A stretch of DNA of 64,000 bases from Carposina sasakii (lineage: Eukaryota; Arthropoda; Insecta; Lepidoptera; Carposinidae): assembly GCA_014607495.2 (NCBI GenBank), contig CP053170.1:1-64000 (forward strand). Reading direction: 5' to 3'. The notes under the pieces were generated by a model. It worked only from the letters and a program-made list of their open reading frames with translations, searched no databases and was not told the DNA's origin. Both the position numbers and the translations under genes were made by a program. This document shows, piece by piece, positions 43,058 through 54,346 of the stretch; within the stretch, counting starts at the first letter, position 1, and the number at the start of each line of letters is the position of its first letter.

Positions 43058-45148
43058 TTTTTTTTTTTACTTTATTTAACATTTTCATTAGTACATTAAT
43101 ACTACAATTTGCCACTCACGTAGTCCTTATTGGTCTATCTGGAGTGGCGAGATCGTTCCGTTTACATAATACTTTTTCATTAAATGTAAGTTTTTTCTAG
43201 GCGACTGTATAAAGTCTCTAATTAGTTCGGCAGGCATTTCGTTAATTATATCCGGTAGCATATACTCCCATGTGCGTGTACCATATACATTGTTATATTT
43301 TGGCAGGCTAAATGTTTTTGTATAGGTCAGCGTTCTCATACATGTTGGTCTAACTTTAATTCTAGGCAATTTAAATTAGGATATTCCTCACTTAAAATTG
43401 CAAATTTGATTTTATTGGAGATATTCATAACGTTGCAATGGTAGAATAGTCCCTCATAATTTTCATTTTTAAATTTATCTCTATATTTTTTTTGCGCAAT
43501 AATTTTAAGTAAACTAATTTGTAGTTTTCGAATATCTTCAATATACGTTTTGTAAGTTCTACCATAGCTACTTATACCATAGCTGATGACAGAATCAGCC
43601 AGTGCTAGGTACAACAGTCTTAGAATTTTAGGTGGTACTTTATATTTAAGTATATGAAATATGTTGTATGTGTGCACACCAGTTGAATCTGTCGTCCAAG
43701 ATAAGGCCAAGGTATTTATGTGTCTTAACTAGTTCTAATGGTGAGCATTTACATGGTTTGTTGTTTAAATGCAGGCATTGGTGTTCATGGGCTATGATTC
43801 TGGGGACTGTTGCTGCTTTAATATGTGCTGAGCGTACATGCATTATTTTTGTTTTTTGTGGATTAATAGTCAGACCAGCATCATGCGCCCATTTACACAT
43901 CAAGTCGTAGCTCACTTGCATAGTATTTGTAGCCTGCTGTAACTCGTGGTGGGCTACTAGTATACATGTATCATCGGCAAATTGATATACAGAGCCCTCT
44001 ACAAGTACATTACACATGTCATTTACATATAGTAGATATTCCAGGGGCGCGATAATCGATCCCTGTGCTGTCCCTTCTTCTGTTCTAATGAGGTTACTTA
44101 GCGTATCTTTTATTTTTACTGTTGTATATCGATTAAAATGATAGTTTTGGAATAAACTTAATAGTGGGCCCTGTATACCATTTTGTTTCAGTTTATGAAA
44201 TAGCATATTAAAATTAAGTGTGTCGAATGCCTTACTAAAATCTATAAATACACATAGTACATGCTTTTTTGAGTTTAGGTGATGGTTAATTTCATTAGTA
44301 AATTTAGACAACAGCTGAGGCGCACTTTTGTTTTTTTGGAAACCAAATTGTTTCTCATTTATAATTTTATGTGTATGAATGAATAAATTGATTTCGTCAC
44401 CAAAGTATCTTTCAATGATTTTATCTATAGATGATAGAATAGTTATAGGTCTATAATTATTTATTTGTGATTTATTGCCACTTTTATATATGGGTCGAAT
44501 AATTCCTATTTTGATTTTATCTGGGAATATTTTATTTATTAGACATCTGTTGATTAGGTGGGTCATTACGGGGGCGAGTTCGTGGCTTATATATTTTATA
44601 TCTGTGACTCTTATTCCGTCTATTCCAGGACTTTTATTATCATTTAGATGTTTAATTATATTAGATATAACGTTTTCAGATGCCTTTTTTATTCTCATGC
44701 ACTTTTCAGGAGTTATTTCGTATGAAGTTTTATTGAGTAGTGGTGTGTCGCAGTTTAGACATATTTTTTTCACATTTAACCTGAAACCTTCAGCGAAATC
44801 GTCAGTTAGTTGTTTAATATTAGTCTTAAAAGCCTTAACTATGGTATCATCTATAGATTTTACAATTTTTCCTGTTACTTTATTTATTACATCCCATATT
44901 TTCTTTCTGTTTTTAAAATTTTTACATATTTCGTTTTTTGTATAGCTGTTTCTTACTAAGTTAATGTAGTTAATTGTTTTATTTCTATATTTATTATACA
45001 GCAATCTTTTTTTACAGTTACTTTGATCTTTTTTCCATATATAATATAATTCATCCCTTTTTTTACACATAGCAATTATAGATTTATTTATCCATTCACA
45101 TTTACTTCTTTTGCTATTGTTGCTTTTACATTCATATTCATAATTCTC
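43058..45148 (-). mobile_element. LINE inserted in Transib TIR, 5' truncated
   Basis: Minus strand. The T run at 43058-43068 is its 3' poly(A). It ends inside the left TIR, which matches the intact right TIR on both sides of the insert. It lacks the endonuclease part, so it is 5' truncated. Confidence 0.88.
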
Positions 45149-45154
45149 TGTCAA
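43127..45154 (-). pseudogene. LINE reverse transcriptase
   Basis: A 502-residue piece (45154-43646) starts between endonuclease and RT. It has LNDNKSPGIDGIRV, GIIRPIYKSGNKSQI, FIDFSKAFDTL (first Asp), EEGTAQGSIIAPLEYLLYV and YQFADDTCIL (Asp pair). It is related to the fragment at 18466-19560 (YLGLILDDRFNW versus YLGVIVDEHFSW). After a break near 43700 the tail continues (43710-43336, 43369-43127). Frames change twice, so it is not functional. The first few residues at 45149-45154 are Transib TIR sequence. Confidence 0.88.
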
Positions 45155-45260
45155 TCCAGCATAATTGGAAAAGTTACCTGAATGAAAATGAAGATCTTAT
45201 ATCCCTCTACCTACCACAAAAAATCACGCCCAAATTGCGTGGAGTCTAGAAGTTAAGGTC
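45149..45260. repeat. Left TIR of Transib, inner part
   Basis: Resumes TCAATCCAGCATAATTGG and runs to TCTAGAAGTTAAGGTC, the same order as in the right TIR. Confidence 0.88.
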
Positions 45261-45610
45261 GATTATGTGTTTCGATCAGGGTTGTCACTTTTTTGAAATT
45301 TGAATATCCGGAATTTTATCTGAGGTGGGTGAACAATTTGGATGGGGTATAATAACAATAAATTAAATAACATTCAAAACAAACGTACGTACGTCAAACA
45401 AAACTATAATAATTATTATGTTAACGTTACAAATTAGATAAATGTGTTTACAATATGTACATACAAAAACATTTTATTGCACAACAGTAACAATAGAAAA
45501 AACAATAAGGAGCAAAATATACTACATTACAAATAGGTGGGCTTACCGCTACTAAGCCATCTTTTCCAGATAACCATAGGTTGTGCGTTAAAAATAAATT
45601 CAAATTCACT
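45261..45610. other. Transib 3' non-coding sequence
   Basis: Between the left TIR and the end of the transposase gene. No ORF. TTGTTTGACGTACGTACG-type words near 45385-45410. Confidence 0.5.
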
Positions 45611-47457
45611 TTAGTCTTCTTCAACTCGGAGGGCCAAACACTCTTCTAAATCAAAGTCTTGCGTCTCTTCGGTACCTTCAAAATGTGGAATGGCTGCAGG
45701 TTTTAATAACTTTATTGCCGCAGCTGGTAAAGGCACTTTGAGTCTCTTTTTTCGTCTTTCATTTAATCGAGCATTTGATATCAAAGGATCAGACGATTCT
45801 AAAGCCATGTGAAATAGATCTGTCATTGTTCTGATCCTATCCATTTTTCTGCAATGGTGCTCGCGATCACTTCTCCAATATTTATTTCTTGATTCGGAAG
45901 CTTGCTCTGACAGCATACCAATGGGCAATGTCGTTGATTTAATTATGTGAGCACCATGTATTAATATTTTATGCAATGTCACTGTCATTGGATGCCACGG
46001 ATAACTGTCGACGTATTTGTAAGCAATTTGTTTGCAAAATCACCGAATCTTTGATCATCGATAGGTAAGTCACTGGACATGACAGTTAAAATAACATGTA
46101 AGTCGTCCAGCAACCACTTATCGATATCCAAAATGTCTGCAAAGGTTTGTCGATGTTTGTCAGACAAGGCTATTCGCGCAGTGTTTCCGTCATTCGTAGT
46201 GCCGGAGTTAGGACGCACAACGTCGACAAGTAACCCTAATTTCTCCCTCACTTGTTTTTGAATGGCTTTTTTCCTAGCATCAACAAGTCGACTTTGTTCA
46301 GAGTTACTTGGTATTCGCCACATCTTCACTACTTTCTTATGCAAGGTGCAAAAGGAACTCAAGAACTCGAATCCATGCATGTAGTGGACTTATGCCATGT
46401 TTAAAAGCCTCCAGATTTATTGGTTTTTCTAAAGCCATATTAATATTATTGAATTGAGTAGCAGTTAGGCTATAATATGGACATCGCATTTGAGAGGAGG
46501 TATTTAAAATTGTATTTAACACCTTACCGTCAATGGCAGCAAAATGCAACTCACAGGAGACCATTATTTTATGGCCCTTGGATGTTTCACCTAATAAAGG
46601 GGTCAGGTTTGTGATCTGAGATTCTAATTTTGTTTTTTCGGACAAAGTGGACTCCTTAGTTTCTTTTTTATACTGAATGCATAATGGTCTGCAGTACCGA
46701 TATGATTGGGGGCTGGGGTTTCTCCATAGGATGTAACCATCGGGGGTCTTAAGCACCAACGGGATATAGGTGGTGGCTATCAGAGAATTTTCTTCTCCAC
46801 CTTCCACATCAGAAAATGCTTGTTTGTAGAATGATTGGCCTGTGCTACCATCAAAACCATAATTGCCGTGCAAAATGCAATCCAATTCATTTAAAGACCT
46901 CTGAGTGCAGAACTGTGATACAACTTCATCATTTAATTTTAATATTCTCTCAAATGTATGTTCCAAAAGGGCTTGAAATGGAACCGAAGCTTCTCTCTCT
47001 GACACTGTAATAGCAGAAGGGTAACAAGATTTTCGGGCTTCTTGGACTTTATAGTAGGGAGGGAAGGCAGAAAATCCACGCTCCTGGAGATCCAAGTGAA
47101 GAAAGTTGTAGGTTTCCACTGATAATTTTCGGTCAATTATAGCAGCAAGTGCTTCTTCTGGCGTATAGGGTTGGTTGTGGTGTTCAATTTTCTTCAGTAT
47201 AGTTGCAGGTGAATTTTTGGTTTCTAAACATGAATGAATTACCTTTTCAATATATTTTGCGAATTTGGATGACATAGGTACTCCATCAATGGACAGCGAT
47301 GCTGAAAAAGCTTTTACTTTTTTCACGACAGGCTCATCTTCCAGCTGTGCTTCTAGGTTACGGCGCGATCGGAGTTGTTGACGTGTGCTCAAGTCAGTAA
47401 AGGCACTGCTTTTTGGTGACATACAATTGGAATTATCCGCAGGTGTGGCAGTTTTAA

Positions 47458-50030
47458 CACGTTGAGCGCCAAGCGCAATCGACCATGCTGACATATTTTT
47501 TATTTTTTTATTCTTTTGTTTATATTGGTTTCTTAGTGGTATTTATATGTTTTAAACCCTCCCCCCTTCCTTTCCCCTCCCTTTCCCCCCCACTTTTAGA
47601 GTGTGTATCATAAATGATACACTGGCCTACCAAATATGTTTGTTTCTTATGATATCTCCTGGGCCATGTGTATCATTTATGATTCACACCATTTTTTTGG
47701 TTTTAATTGTAATTTTTCATCCTTTTCAGATAAAATCGCAGAAGAAGACATGAAGAAATTTAGAAAAAACAATAAGAGTTACATATTGTAATTGTTTTTT
47801 CTAAATTTCGTTTTAATTTGTTACAGAAAAGTGAATATAAAGCATAAAAAATGGACTTTGATAGTGACGATTCTCAGTATGATCCTAACTATAATCCGGA
47901 TAGTGATGACAGTGAAGGGACGGGTACTTCAGAAAGTGACAGCGCTGATGAGATTTGGAATCCACCGCTTTCATCTCGGCGAGCATCGACCTTTTCGGAA
48001 AGCGGGATGCCTCCATTACCAGAAATAAGGAGACGCACATCTCAACGCCGCAGGACTGATGACGATAACGTTAGGGCGAGTACATCTGCTGCTAGTAACG
48101 CTCCGAGCTCATCAGCTGCTGCAAACTTTCCCAGTACATCTGGTTCAACATCTGATGATTTTCTTGAATCTGAGTGGCTAAAGCAACAACTGGACTCTAT
48201 GGAATGGGACATTCCAAATCTAGAAGGTCCACCACCTATAGAATATACAGTCGCCTTCAAAGGTATGAAAGATATTTACTCTGGAATTTTAGCCCAAGGA
48301 GATCCAGTAGACTACTTTGATTTGTTCATGACTCATGATATCATTACACATATAGTTGACCAAACCAACTTATACGCATCTCAACAAGTACTGACTAATG
48401 ATGTATCCTCTGGATCTAGGACACATGCCTGGGTTCCTGTAACAAACGATGAAATGATAAAATTCATAGCACTTATTGGTTGGATGGGATTAGTAAAACT
48501 ACCGTCAATAAAAGACTATTGGAGAGGACATAAATTATACAATATACCCTTACCTCGATCTATCATGCCCAGAAACCGTTTTGAACTGATACTCAAGTTC
48601 ATACATTTTGCCGATAATTCAGCAGCAGACCCTAACGACAGGCTTCACAAACTGCGAGATTTGCTTGACAAATTTATAACTAACTACAAGTCTACATACA
48701 CACCAGGAGAAAAAATATGTGTCGACGAATCCCTGATACCCTGGCGTGGGAGGCTGTTATTTAGGCAGTATATTCCCAATAAAAGCGCTAAGTATGGTAT
48801 CAAAGTTTTCAAATTGTGCACAGAAAAAGGATATACTTGGAATTTGATTGTGTACTGTGGAAAATCCAGGGACCGAGAGGTAGAAGTGTCAGAAAAAACA
48901 GTGATGTCACTGACAGAAGGTCTTTTTGATGAAGGCAGAACTTTATATACGGACAACTATTACACGAGTGTTCCTCTCGCCTTACGCTTACGAAGAAGAA
49001 AGACTCATTTAGTAGGCACACTCAGAGCAAACAGAAAATATTTACCGAAAGAAGTTACAAATACTAAATTGAAAAAAGGTGAAATGGCAGCTAAGCAAAG
49101 CAGACATGGAGTAGTAGTACTAAATTGGCGTGACAAGAGGGATGTGAGGATGCTAACTACAAAAACATCAGCTCTGGAGATGGTTCCTAATACAAATAGA
49201 AGGCCTGGTTCATTGCCCCAAAAACCAAAGTGTATTGTTGATTACAATGATGGAAAATCTTCCATTGATCTTAGTGATCAGATGGCAACGTACGGGTCGG
49301 CGTTACGGCGTTGCACCAAATGGTACAGGAAATTGGCTTTCGAAATCATATGGGGTACCAGTCTAGTAAATGCCCATTTCTTGTATAATGAATACACAAC
49401 AAAGAAAAAAATGTCAATAATCCAATTTCGCGAAGAAGTGATTCAAGCTTTATTGGAAAGAAACTCTTCAACAAGCGATGGTAGCGTCGAACAAGTGGCT
49501 AGTTCTTCGCGGGCAAGATCAGTTGCTAATAAGCATCATTTGATTCAGAAAGTTGTCAACAATAAAAAGGTCCGCGGACGCTGCGTCGAATGCTACAAAG
49601 TTTATGGTAGAGAAGGAACAAAAATTTCGGGAAAAACAAAAAGAGCGCCTCAAGTTTTTACCGTCTGTTCTGTTTGTGCAATTTTCTTGTGTCGCAATTG
49701 TTTCAATAATACCCACTAAAAGATTTGTAATTTTCTTTTCTGTTATTTTGAACAACTTTCTTAATACATTTTGATTAAAACAATTTTTTTTTTATCTACT
49801 TACCTTAGAACTAAATATTTTGTATTTTCCAAAGTATACACCGCAAGCCAAACCCAAATACACCAAAAGATTCGCCCAGGCCAAGACTTTCTTTGCGCCA
49901 TACTAAATGTATGAAAACTGTGTGCATTGAGGATACACAAAGCTTTGAACACAATGGGTGCGGTGTATCATTTTTGCACACACTTGTATTAGCACACGTG
50001 TGCATTAATGATACACTGGCGCTCAACGTG
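47458..50030 (+). mobile_element. PiggyBac transposon, apparently complete
   Basis: Flanked by TTAA on both sides (47454-47457, 50031-50034). The 14-bp TIR CACGTTGAGCGCCA is at the left, with its exact reverse complement at the right. Subterminal GTGTATCATAAATGATACAC-type palindromes occur at both ends. It carries one intact transposase ORF. It interrupts the Transib transposase gene at TTAA. Confidence 0.95.
47851..49719 (+). CDS. PiggyBac transposase, intact
   Basis: A 622-residue uninterrupted frame. Residues 1-100 are acidic, with DSDDSQYDPNYNPDSDDSE, then a Ser-rich stretch. Residues about 130-500 are the DDE_Tnp_1_7 core: CVDESLIPWRGR (Asp 292), LYTDNYYTS (Asp 368) and IDLSDQMATY (Asp 473/476), with the WWGMG-like equivalent IGWMGLVKLPSIKDYW. 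The C-terminus (about 570-622) is a Cys-rich finger with RCVECYK and CSVCAIFLCRNC. It would cut the element out exactly at TTAA. Start: the first ATG after the 5' region, at MDFDSDD. The element looks young and possibly active. Confidence 0.93.
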   Translation: MDFDSDDSQYDPNYNPDSDDSEGTGTSESDSADEIWNPPLSSRRASTFSESGMPPLPEIRRRTSQRRRTDDDNVRASTSAASNAPSSSAAANFPSTSGSTSDDFLESEWLKQQLDSMEWDIPNLEGPPPIEYTVAFKGMKDIYSGILAQGDPVDYFDLFMTHDIITHIVDQTNLYASQQVLTNDVSSGSRTHAWVPVTNDEMIKFIALIGWMGLVKLPSIKDYWRGHKLYNIPLPRSIMPRNRFELILKFIHFADNSAADPNDRLHKLRDLLDKFITNYKSTYTPGEKICVDESLIPWRGRLLFRQYIPNKSAKYGIKVFKLCTEKGYTWNLIVYCGKSRDREVEVSEKTVMSLTEGLFDEGRTLYTDNYYTSVPLALRLRRRKTHLVGTLRANRKYLPKEVTNTKLKKGEMAAKQSRHGVVVLNWRDKRDVRMLTTKTSALEMVPNTNRRPGSLPQKPKCIVDYNDGKSSIDLSDQMATYGSALRRCTKWYRKLAFEIIWGTSLVNAHFLYNEYTTKKKMSIIQFREEVIQALLERNSSTSDGSVEQVASSSRARSVANKHHLIQKVVNNKKVRGRCVECYKVYGREGTKISGKTKRAPQVFTVCSVCAIFLCRNCFNNTH

Positions 50031-50521
50031 TTAAGGTCTCCGCTTATTATTATCTGACTTAGCCAATCTTTATGTTTTTTTGTGAAATATTTCATAGCGT
50101 AGTTGCACTGTTTGTATTTGATATTGCTCTTGCTCAAAAATGTTGAAAGAACAGGTGCAAAGTCTACTTTACTAGTGGAAATATCGTAATTATTCCCGAA
50201 ATGGTCAAAAATCATATCTACGCGGTCCACCAGTGACAATTGTTTTGTTTTGTTCGCAAACATTTTGAACACATCCAGACGAGTAAGTATTTTCTTAGAA
50301 TCATCTCCTTGCAAACTTTCGGCTACTCCCGGAGGGTGAAGAGAGCCGGCAGCGGCGCTATCCGCAGCTTCAAGTGCCACTCGCTGACCAGCAAGAGGGT
50401 TGGCGCCCTCATGCCCCCCTTGCATTAAGTCCTCTGGTCGGGGCCCAGAAGGACATCCCCCAGCAGAGCGGGTCAGACTCTGCTGAAGCAAAGCAGCATC
50501 ATGGGTCTTGAACGGCTCCAT

Positions 50522-50744
50522 GATGCCTCACCCCCGTTTCTCAACGTTATTATGTATTGACATTATTATGTTATTATGTTTTAACAAAAAGTCTAACGAG
50601 GGTGGACCCCTTCCCATGCCACACATAACGCATCACTGAAATAATAGGTTGGAAGGTTAAGTTTAAACCTAACAAAAAATTGGATATCCGATATTTGGAA
50701 AAGAGACAACCCTAATGAATAAAAAACCGGATATTTATAAAATA
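50522..50744. other. Transib 5' non-coding sequence
   Basis: Between the transposase start and the right TIR. It should hold the promoter, but I see no distinct motif. Confidence 0.4.
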
Positions 50745-51184
50745 GACCTTAACTTCTAGATTCCACGCAATTTGGGCGTGATTTTTTTGTAGTAGGTAGA
50801 GGGATATAAGATCTAATTTTTCATTCAGGTAACTTTTCCAATTATGCTGGATTGACCGAGAAAAAAAATAATACGAAAAACTGAAAAAAATTAATTTCTC
50901 TTGTTCTAAGGCAGCTACAAGGTCGATAATAGCTTCAAAAGATGAAGCTTGTAAAGTACTTACGAACCACATTTGTCGTATATTTAAAATATGATTGGTT
51001 TGCGAGAAGGATTTTTTCAAAAAATATATCCGGAAAAAAAACACTGATTTTTAAAAAAAATTTTCTTCGAAGCTAAGCTTTTTTGTCACTCGGGAGTTCT
51101 ACTCTCGCGTTTTAATTGATTAGATCTTCAGGATTTTGTGATAAAAAGTAGATGTCCGAAAAATGGGCTTCATAAAACACTGTG
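50745..51184. repeat. Right TIR of Transib, 440 bp
   Basis: Uninterrupted copy. Its reverse complement starts CACAGTGTTTTATGAAGCCC and runs to TCTAGAAGTTAAGGTC. It shows where the LINE entered the other TIR. Confidence 0.92.
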
Positions 51185-51672
51185 CGGGGGTAACTAACGT
51201 TCACGCCCCGCAGTCTCACCTCTCTGCACCCTTAGCCGCCCGCGCCGATGTTGCCTCCCCGGCATGCGCCACTTATGGGAAGCCCATCTCATGGCCTTAA
51301 ATTACGGGCGGCTAGTCACCGCCTGCCACCTCACAATTTTTGACTAGATTGTTATGGCAGGCGTCCGATAGTCTCCCTATTTCAATAGCCCTAATCCAGC
51401 CACCCAACATTCAACCCTATAGCCCATGACCTTAGTTTTCCATTGCATGACGTAGATCTGCACTTCAATAGTCTTTGCACATGGCGGGGACCATCGCTGG
51501 GTGTATCATATTGTGCGTTCGGCTATGGTATCCGCCATGTGTATCCCACACCAAATTAAAGTTCTCTTAAAAGGGCCTCTACATCTTGGCTACGGCCCGA
51601 TGCACGCCTCTCAAAGGACCGGGACTCTGTAGTCCCGTGAATCTTCAGAAGAGATACATAATAATAATAAAG
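51185..51672 (+). mobile_element. LINE 3' UTR, part 2
   Basis: GC-richer non-coding sequence ending ATAATAATAATAA, continuing 42541-42729. The Transib lies within it. No ORF. Confidence 0.5.
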
Positions 51673-52126
51673 TGCGCATTAAAAGTGCAAGTGCCAACGG
51701 TGAAATTGCTAAAAAGTGCTAGTGCCAGTCCCGCATCAATATATTATTGATCAGCCGTACCCGTTGACCGCTACTGGCTATTCAGTATACTTATCTACAC
51801 TTACAAGATCCAGCAAGCTCTATACGATCTTATTACCAGATCCAGCAGGCTCTAGAAAAGCCTATTACAAGATCCAGTAGGCCCCAGGCGAGCCTATATC
51901 CTGTTTGCTCAGATGCCCGTCTGACGCAATCATCCGGCGCCACGTCAAGGCGCTTATGCAGTTCATCTCTACAGTACAATTCCAGGAATGTTCACTGCCC
52001 TTATCGCTCTGTTACTATTAATCTTACATTAATTTAAGTTAACATTAACCCATACATTTATATTTGGTCATTGCGCTTATTGTAATTTTAAATAGTTTAG
52101 TTCCTATTTTTACTGTTAACTAAAAA
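51673..52126 (+). other. Gypsy leader/LTR region
   Basis: A/T-rich leader before the gag ATG. Bases 51803-51893 hold three diverged copies of a unit with AGATCCAGCAGGCTCTA. LTR borders could not be set. Confidence 0.45.
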
Positions 52127-53925
52127 TGTCTGAAGCTAGAAGCCTATAAACCCTAAGCCTGAGGTCGCCGTCACAGATACCGACGACAACGCATACTTTT
52201 TATCCACCTGCTGGCCCTCAACCTTCAGGCCCTGTTACTAGATCTGCGGTTCCAAAAAAGAAGTTGGCAACTACAAATAAGGTCGAGTTAGACCTATCGA
52301 TTTTCTTAAAGTTCATAAAGCCCTATGACGGGTCCAGAGAATCCTTAAATTCTTTCCTAGTCAATTTTAATAATGCTCATGATCTTGCTTCTGAGAGTCG
52401 GAAAGATATTTTGTTTAAATACATCCTATGCCAACTAGACGGCAAAGCACAGATAGCATGCTCTGTCAAAGAGTTTATAAATTGGTTACAACTGAGAGAA
52501 TTTCTAAAAACACAATTCAGCGAGAGAAAACATTATGCACATTTACTAACAGCCAATATGCTCTCAGAATAGAAACAAATCTTTAACAATTATAAACTGA
52601 ACTTTCTATTTCCCACGGTCATAAAGGTAGGGAAATGATATATCGTAAGGTGCAAATTAAATAAAACGCTTAATGAAGCTATTAATATAGCTATCTCTGA
52701 GGAAAAAATACAACAATTCTTATTCAAGCAAAATCCTTCTAGCACACGTCAAGAAAAGCCTAATTATTTAAAGTTCAATCAGTTTATGCGTCAAAAACAT
52801 AATCAAGAATTTCATCCAAATCCTTTTAAGTTTAAGCCTAAACTAAACGTCTATCCTTCTCAATCTACGAATGTTAACACCCCTTCTACCATACCCATTT
52901 GTCGTTATTGTAAAGCGTTAGGACACACACTAGAACAGTGTCGTAAACACGAATATAATAAAAACCGCTTTAGATTGGACCAGTATCAATCAAAGCCCCA
53001 ACGAATTAACTTTACCTCCAATACAAATGAACCATATCCTTCTAATCCTGTCGAAATCAATGGCTACGACACAGTCGATGCTGAAACAAAAAACGAATAA
53101 TTGTCTCGTCTCGGTATCGTACGGGACGCTCTCCACATCACAAAATCGATACCCCTTCTAAATCCTACTCGACATCGCTACATGATGATCTGTCACAATT
53201 CACTGTATCCGTGCAGCCATATAGAAGTGCTGGTCTATTACAATCCACTGTATCCGTGCAGCCACACAGAAGTGCTGGTCTGTCACAATCCACTGTATCC
53301 GTGCAGCTACACAGAAGTGCTGGTCGGTCACAATCCACTGTATCCGTGCAGCCACACAGAAGTGCTGGTCTATCACAATCCACTGTATCCGTGCAGCCAC
53401 ATAGAAGTGCTGGTCTGTCACAGTCCACTGTATCCACATGTATGTGCTGGCCCTCCTAAATCCTTATCCTATACCCAAGCAGAATATGCGACAAATTTTA
53501 GAATCAAATATATTTGAAATCTCGAATACCTAATCCTGCAATAATGCTATTAGCCCATGCTCTTGTCGAATCTCCTATATCCAATATTCCGTTAATCCTC
53601 CTTGTAGACTCAGGGTCCTCTATATCCCTTCTGAAACATTCATGCATAGAAAATCAACCTAAACTAAAAAAGAAACTATCTGATTGCCTTTTTTTTCATC
53701 GGAAGAATCAATACAACCAGAGGTCACTTCCAATTAAAACTGCTATTACATAATATTTATCAATTTTCAGAATTCAAAGAAATACCTTCATATACCGTGA
53801 ATCATATATATACCGAATTAAAAAATATTAAGCGTACAGAGCGTTCTGTTTCACATCTTAATATGGAGGAAAAGGAAGCCCTTTTCCAATTATGATCTGA
53901 ATATTGAGACATATTCCGTCTACCC
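52127..53925 (+). pseudogene. Ty3/gypsy gag-pol relic
   Basis: Gag starts near ATG 52127 but has an early stop. The capsid part (52264-52572) has LDLSIFLKFIKPYDGSRESL and a stop at 52570. The nucleocapsid (52786-53100) has the zinc knuckle CRYCKALGHTLEQC. A 45-bp minisatellite follows. The protease (53514-53753) has LLVDSGSSISLLK with the catalytic Asp. Beyond it, about 53800-53925 encodes the linker that precedes RT in gypsy elements (EEKEALFQL), with stops. RT, RNase H, integrase and any env are missing. It is a multiply broken copy. Confidence 0.75.
53195..53455 (+). repeat. 45-bp minisatellite in gypsy relic
   Basis: Units start at 53201, 53246, 53291, 53336, 53381 and 53426, each containing CACTGTATCCGTGCAGCCA and AGAAGTGCTGGTC. 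45 is a multiple of three, so several frames on both strands stay open and produce repetitive Cys/His-rich peptides that are not genes. Confidence 0.95.
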
Positions 53926-53934
53926 GGTATAGTA

Positions 53935-54122
53935 GTGTACTTGATATTTTAAATAGGTTATAGCAGGCTCCTATAACTGTCTCCTGTCGCAAGAAATCGC
54001 AATGTTAAATGCCAATCTTATATTTTAAGGTATTGCTTCTCGCCAATATGTATCCTTTTTTGCAAATAATTGGCGATATTTTTTGCAAAATATATTTGAA
54101 ATCACTAGATGATATACGAACA
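53935..54122 (-). repeat. Harbinger fragment, copy A
   Basis: Direct repeat of 54418-54604. Encodes on the minus strand the same ISSSDFKYILQKISPII segment of a HARBI1-like transposase N-terminus, in a more broken frame. Confidence 0.75.
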
Positions 54123-54346
54123 AATGCCAATCCCCCAACAGAATCCATACACCTGGCCCTACGATCCATATATCCGAGACATCCATGCAAATAATTTCTG
54201 GCGAATTGTATTCTCGGACACAGAGTCAGTCTCAAAATATTTTGGCTGATGCAAGAGCTTTTAATTAAGATTGTTAAAATAACCAATTAAAAAAAGTGTA
54301 GTGGAGAAATAATTATTGAATAAAAGTTTCAGTATAAACAAATGTT
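54123..54346. other. Spacer between the two Harbinger fragments
   Basis: No gene recognised. It includes minus-strand continuation of the short ORF at 54005-54286. Confidence 0.4.

Larger units (their letters stand above)
45611..50521 (-). pseudogene. Transib/RAG1-like transposase, broken
   Basis: Pieces in order: 50521-50035 (N-terminal, ends IIISGDL at the TTAA target), piggyBac insertion, 47450-46337, 46380-45985, 45988-45611. Family marks: GFDGSTGQSFYKQ, CELHFAAIDGKVLNT, QMRCPYY (where RAG1 has C-x2-C), GISPLHAWIRVLEFLLHL, TTNDGNTARIAL and TLHKILIHG. SEQASESRNK corresponds to the RAG1 region with the catalytic Glu (WASEGNESGNK). RAG1-family enzymes cut next to the CACAGTG heptamer by a hairpin mechanism. 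Besides the piggyBac there are two single-base breaks (near 46340 and 46010) and a lost Cys, so this copy is dead. No RAG2/Kelch gene is seen, which fits Transib. Confidence 0.85.
42730..51184 (-). mobile_element. Transib/RAG1-like transposon with RSS-type heptamer
   Basis: Both ends start CACAGTG (CACAGTGTGTTATGAAGCCC left, CACAGTGTTTTATGAAGCCC right). The flanks are a perfect 5-bp TSD, CGGGG (42725-42729, 51185-51189). Transib elements have 5-bp GC-rich TSDs and CACWRTG ends, like the V(D)J signal heptamer. The TIRs are unusually long, about 440 bp. A RAG1-like transposase gene lies inside on the minus strand. A LINE interrupts the left TIR and a piggyBac interrupts the gene. Without these insertions the element is about 3.8 kb. 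Confidence 0.93.

Noticed and set aside
45149..51184. A RAG2/Kelch-like partner gene for the RAG1-like transposase
   Set aside because: No frame with Kelch-type repeats between the TIRs; the rest is piggyBac, transposase pieces or non-coding.
53101..53517. 138-residue Cys/His-rich ORF, and a mirror ORF on the other strand
   Set aside because: Both are readings of the 45-bp minisatellite; period 45 keeps frames open by chance.
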